A DNA stretch of 64,000 nucleotides, taken from positions 23,420 to 87,419 of the forward strand of contig JABDBR010000002.1 in assembly GCA_013288545.1 (NCBI GenBank), given 5' to 3'. This document shows, piece by piece, positions 63,854-64,000 of the stretch (position 1 is its first letter; every line of letters begins with the position of its first letter). Under the pieces are notes generated by a model that worked only from the letters and a program-made list of their open reading frames with translations, did no database searches and was not told the origin of the DNA. Both the position numbers and the translations under genes were made by a program. The stretch is from Nitrososphaerota archaeon. Lineage in GTDB: Archaea > Thermoproteota > Nitrososphaeria > Nitrososphaerales > Nitrosopumilaceae.

Positions 63854-64000
63854 CTATATTGCTACCGGCGTAACTGCTACCTTTTTTATGGTAGCCTTTA
63901 TCGTCTTAGCTTTTGTCGTTTTTGCTTTTGCAGTTTTAGCCTTTTTTACAGACTTTTTTACTGCTATTGGTTCTAGCTCAATCTCTTCTACTTCTGCAGC
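63854..64000 (-). CDS. C-terminal tail of a Lys/Ala-rich protein (partial)
   Basis: The last 48 residues of a gene that runs out of the window, with TAG at 63854-63856. An acidic stretch (AEVEEIELEP) is followed by a Lys/Ala/Thr-rich basic tail ending TPVAI. Such tails occur on ribosomal and nucleic-acid-binding proteins, but the body is not here, so no name is given. Confidence 0.6.
   Translation of the reverse strand, partial: AAEVEEIELEPIAVKKSVKKAKTAKAKTTKAKTIKATIKKVAVTPVAI

Noticed and set aside
1..64000. CRISPR arrays, transposases, integrase or phage genes
   Set aside because: No repeat-spacer pattern and no such proteins were seen; the region looks like stable core chromosome.

Overview
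The window is a gene-dense, AT-rich stretch of an archaeal chromosome (mid-30s % GC by eye, not computed). The gene set points to an ammonia-oxidiser-type archaeon (Nitrososphaerota/Thaumarchaeota, most likely Nitrosopumilales). Archaeal or eukaryote-like information genes are present: aIF5B, L7Ae, S28e, L24e, L37e, L44e, S27e, L2, LSm, Csl4, Dph2, TiaS, GatD/GatE, Cdc48, thermosome and SRP RNA. They sit beside bacterial-type functions typical of mesophilic archaea: GrpE-DnaK-DnaJ, a fused GuaA, class II HMG-CoA reductase, heme O synthase and late cobalamin genes. No amo, nir or carbon-fixation marker is in the window, so genus and lifestyle are inference. No plasmid, phage, IS element or CRISPR was seen; this is core chromosome.

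Layout. 1-6.8 kb: end of aIF6, HisRS, archease, thioredoxin, then the classic archaeal operon L7Ae-S28e-L24e-Ndk-aIF5B and a phosphosugar mutase. 6.8-12.5 kb: tRNA-Leu(UAG), a tiny B-box-like zinc protein, a formyl-THF deformylase/creatininase pair, LSm-L37e-coiled-coil protein-RpiA-Ncs6, and the SRP RNA gene. 12.5-19.2 kb: acylphosphatase, L2, Cdc48, GatD, GatE, tRNA-Leu(CAG). 19.3-25.7 kb: GrpE-DnaK-DnaJ-HAD, a Rossmann protein and a DUF354 protein. 25.7-28.9 kb: threonine synthase with a sulfur-carrier/E1 fusion, and a small membrane protein. 28.9-36.3 kb: nine-gene histidine operon (G-D-C-HAD-B-H-A-F-I). 36.4-38.7 kb: HMG-CoA reductase and a sugar dehydrogenase. 38.8-43.4 kb: initiator tRNA-Met with two apparent introns, TiaS, a RAM-domain protein, Dph2, Csl4, prephenate dehydratase. 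43.5-48.7 kb: GuaB, a pteroate-synthase/MptE divergent pair, GuaA. 48.8-54.8 kb: secreted Ig/PKD-repeat protein, PfkB kinase, thermosome, adenine deaminase. 54.8-59.5 kb: L44e-S27e, then the cobalamin operon (threonine-phosphate decarboxylase, short CobQ, CbiB, CobS, CobY). 59.6-64 kb: aspartate-semialdehyde dehydrogenase, Lrp regulator, heme O synthase, a UbiD decarboxylase, a possible proteasome-assembly chaperone and the tail of a Lys-rich protein.

How it works together. The genes cover translation and tRNA maturation, proteostasis (two chaperone systems, Cdc48 ending in an HbYX-like tail, possible proteasome chaperone), amino-acid synthesis (His, Thr/Met branch, Phe), GMP synthesis, B12 completion and the archaeal mevalonate route (HMGR plus a UbiD candidate). 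Several genes begin with TTG or GTG about 27-28 nt after a box A, which is the leaderless-mRNA pattern. Convergent neighbours often overlap by a few bases and operon genes by 1-11 nt.

Most worth a second look: the initiator tRNA with both a 13-nt D-loop insertion and a 17-nt anticodon-loop intron; the MoaD-like/E1 fusion downstream of threonine synthase; the 62-residue B-box-like protein; a cobyric acid synthase with no glutaminase domain; and a PSMG3-like small protein coupled to the UbiD gene.
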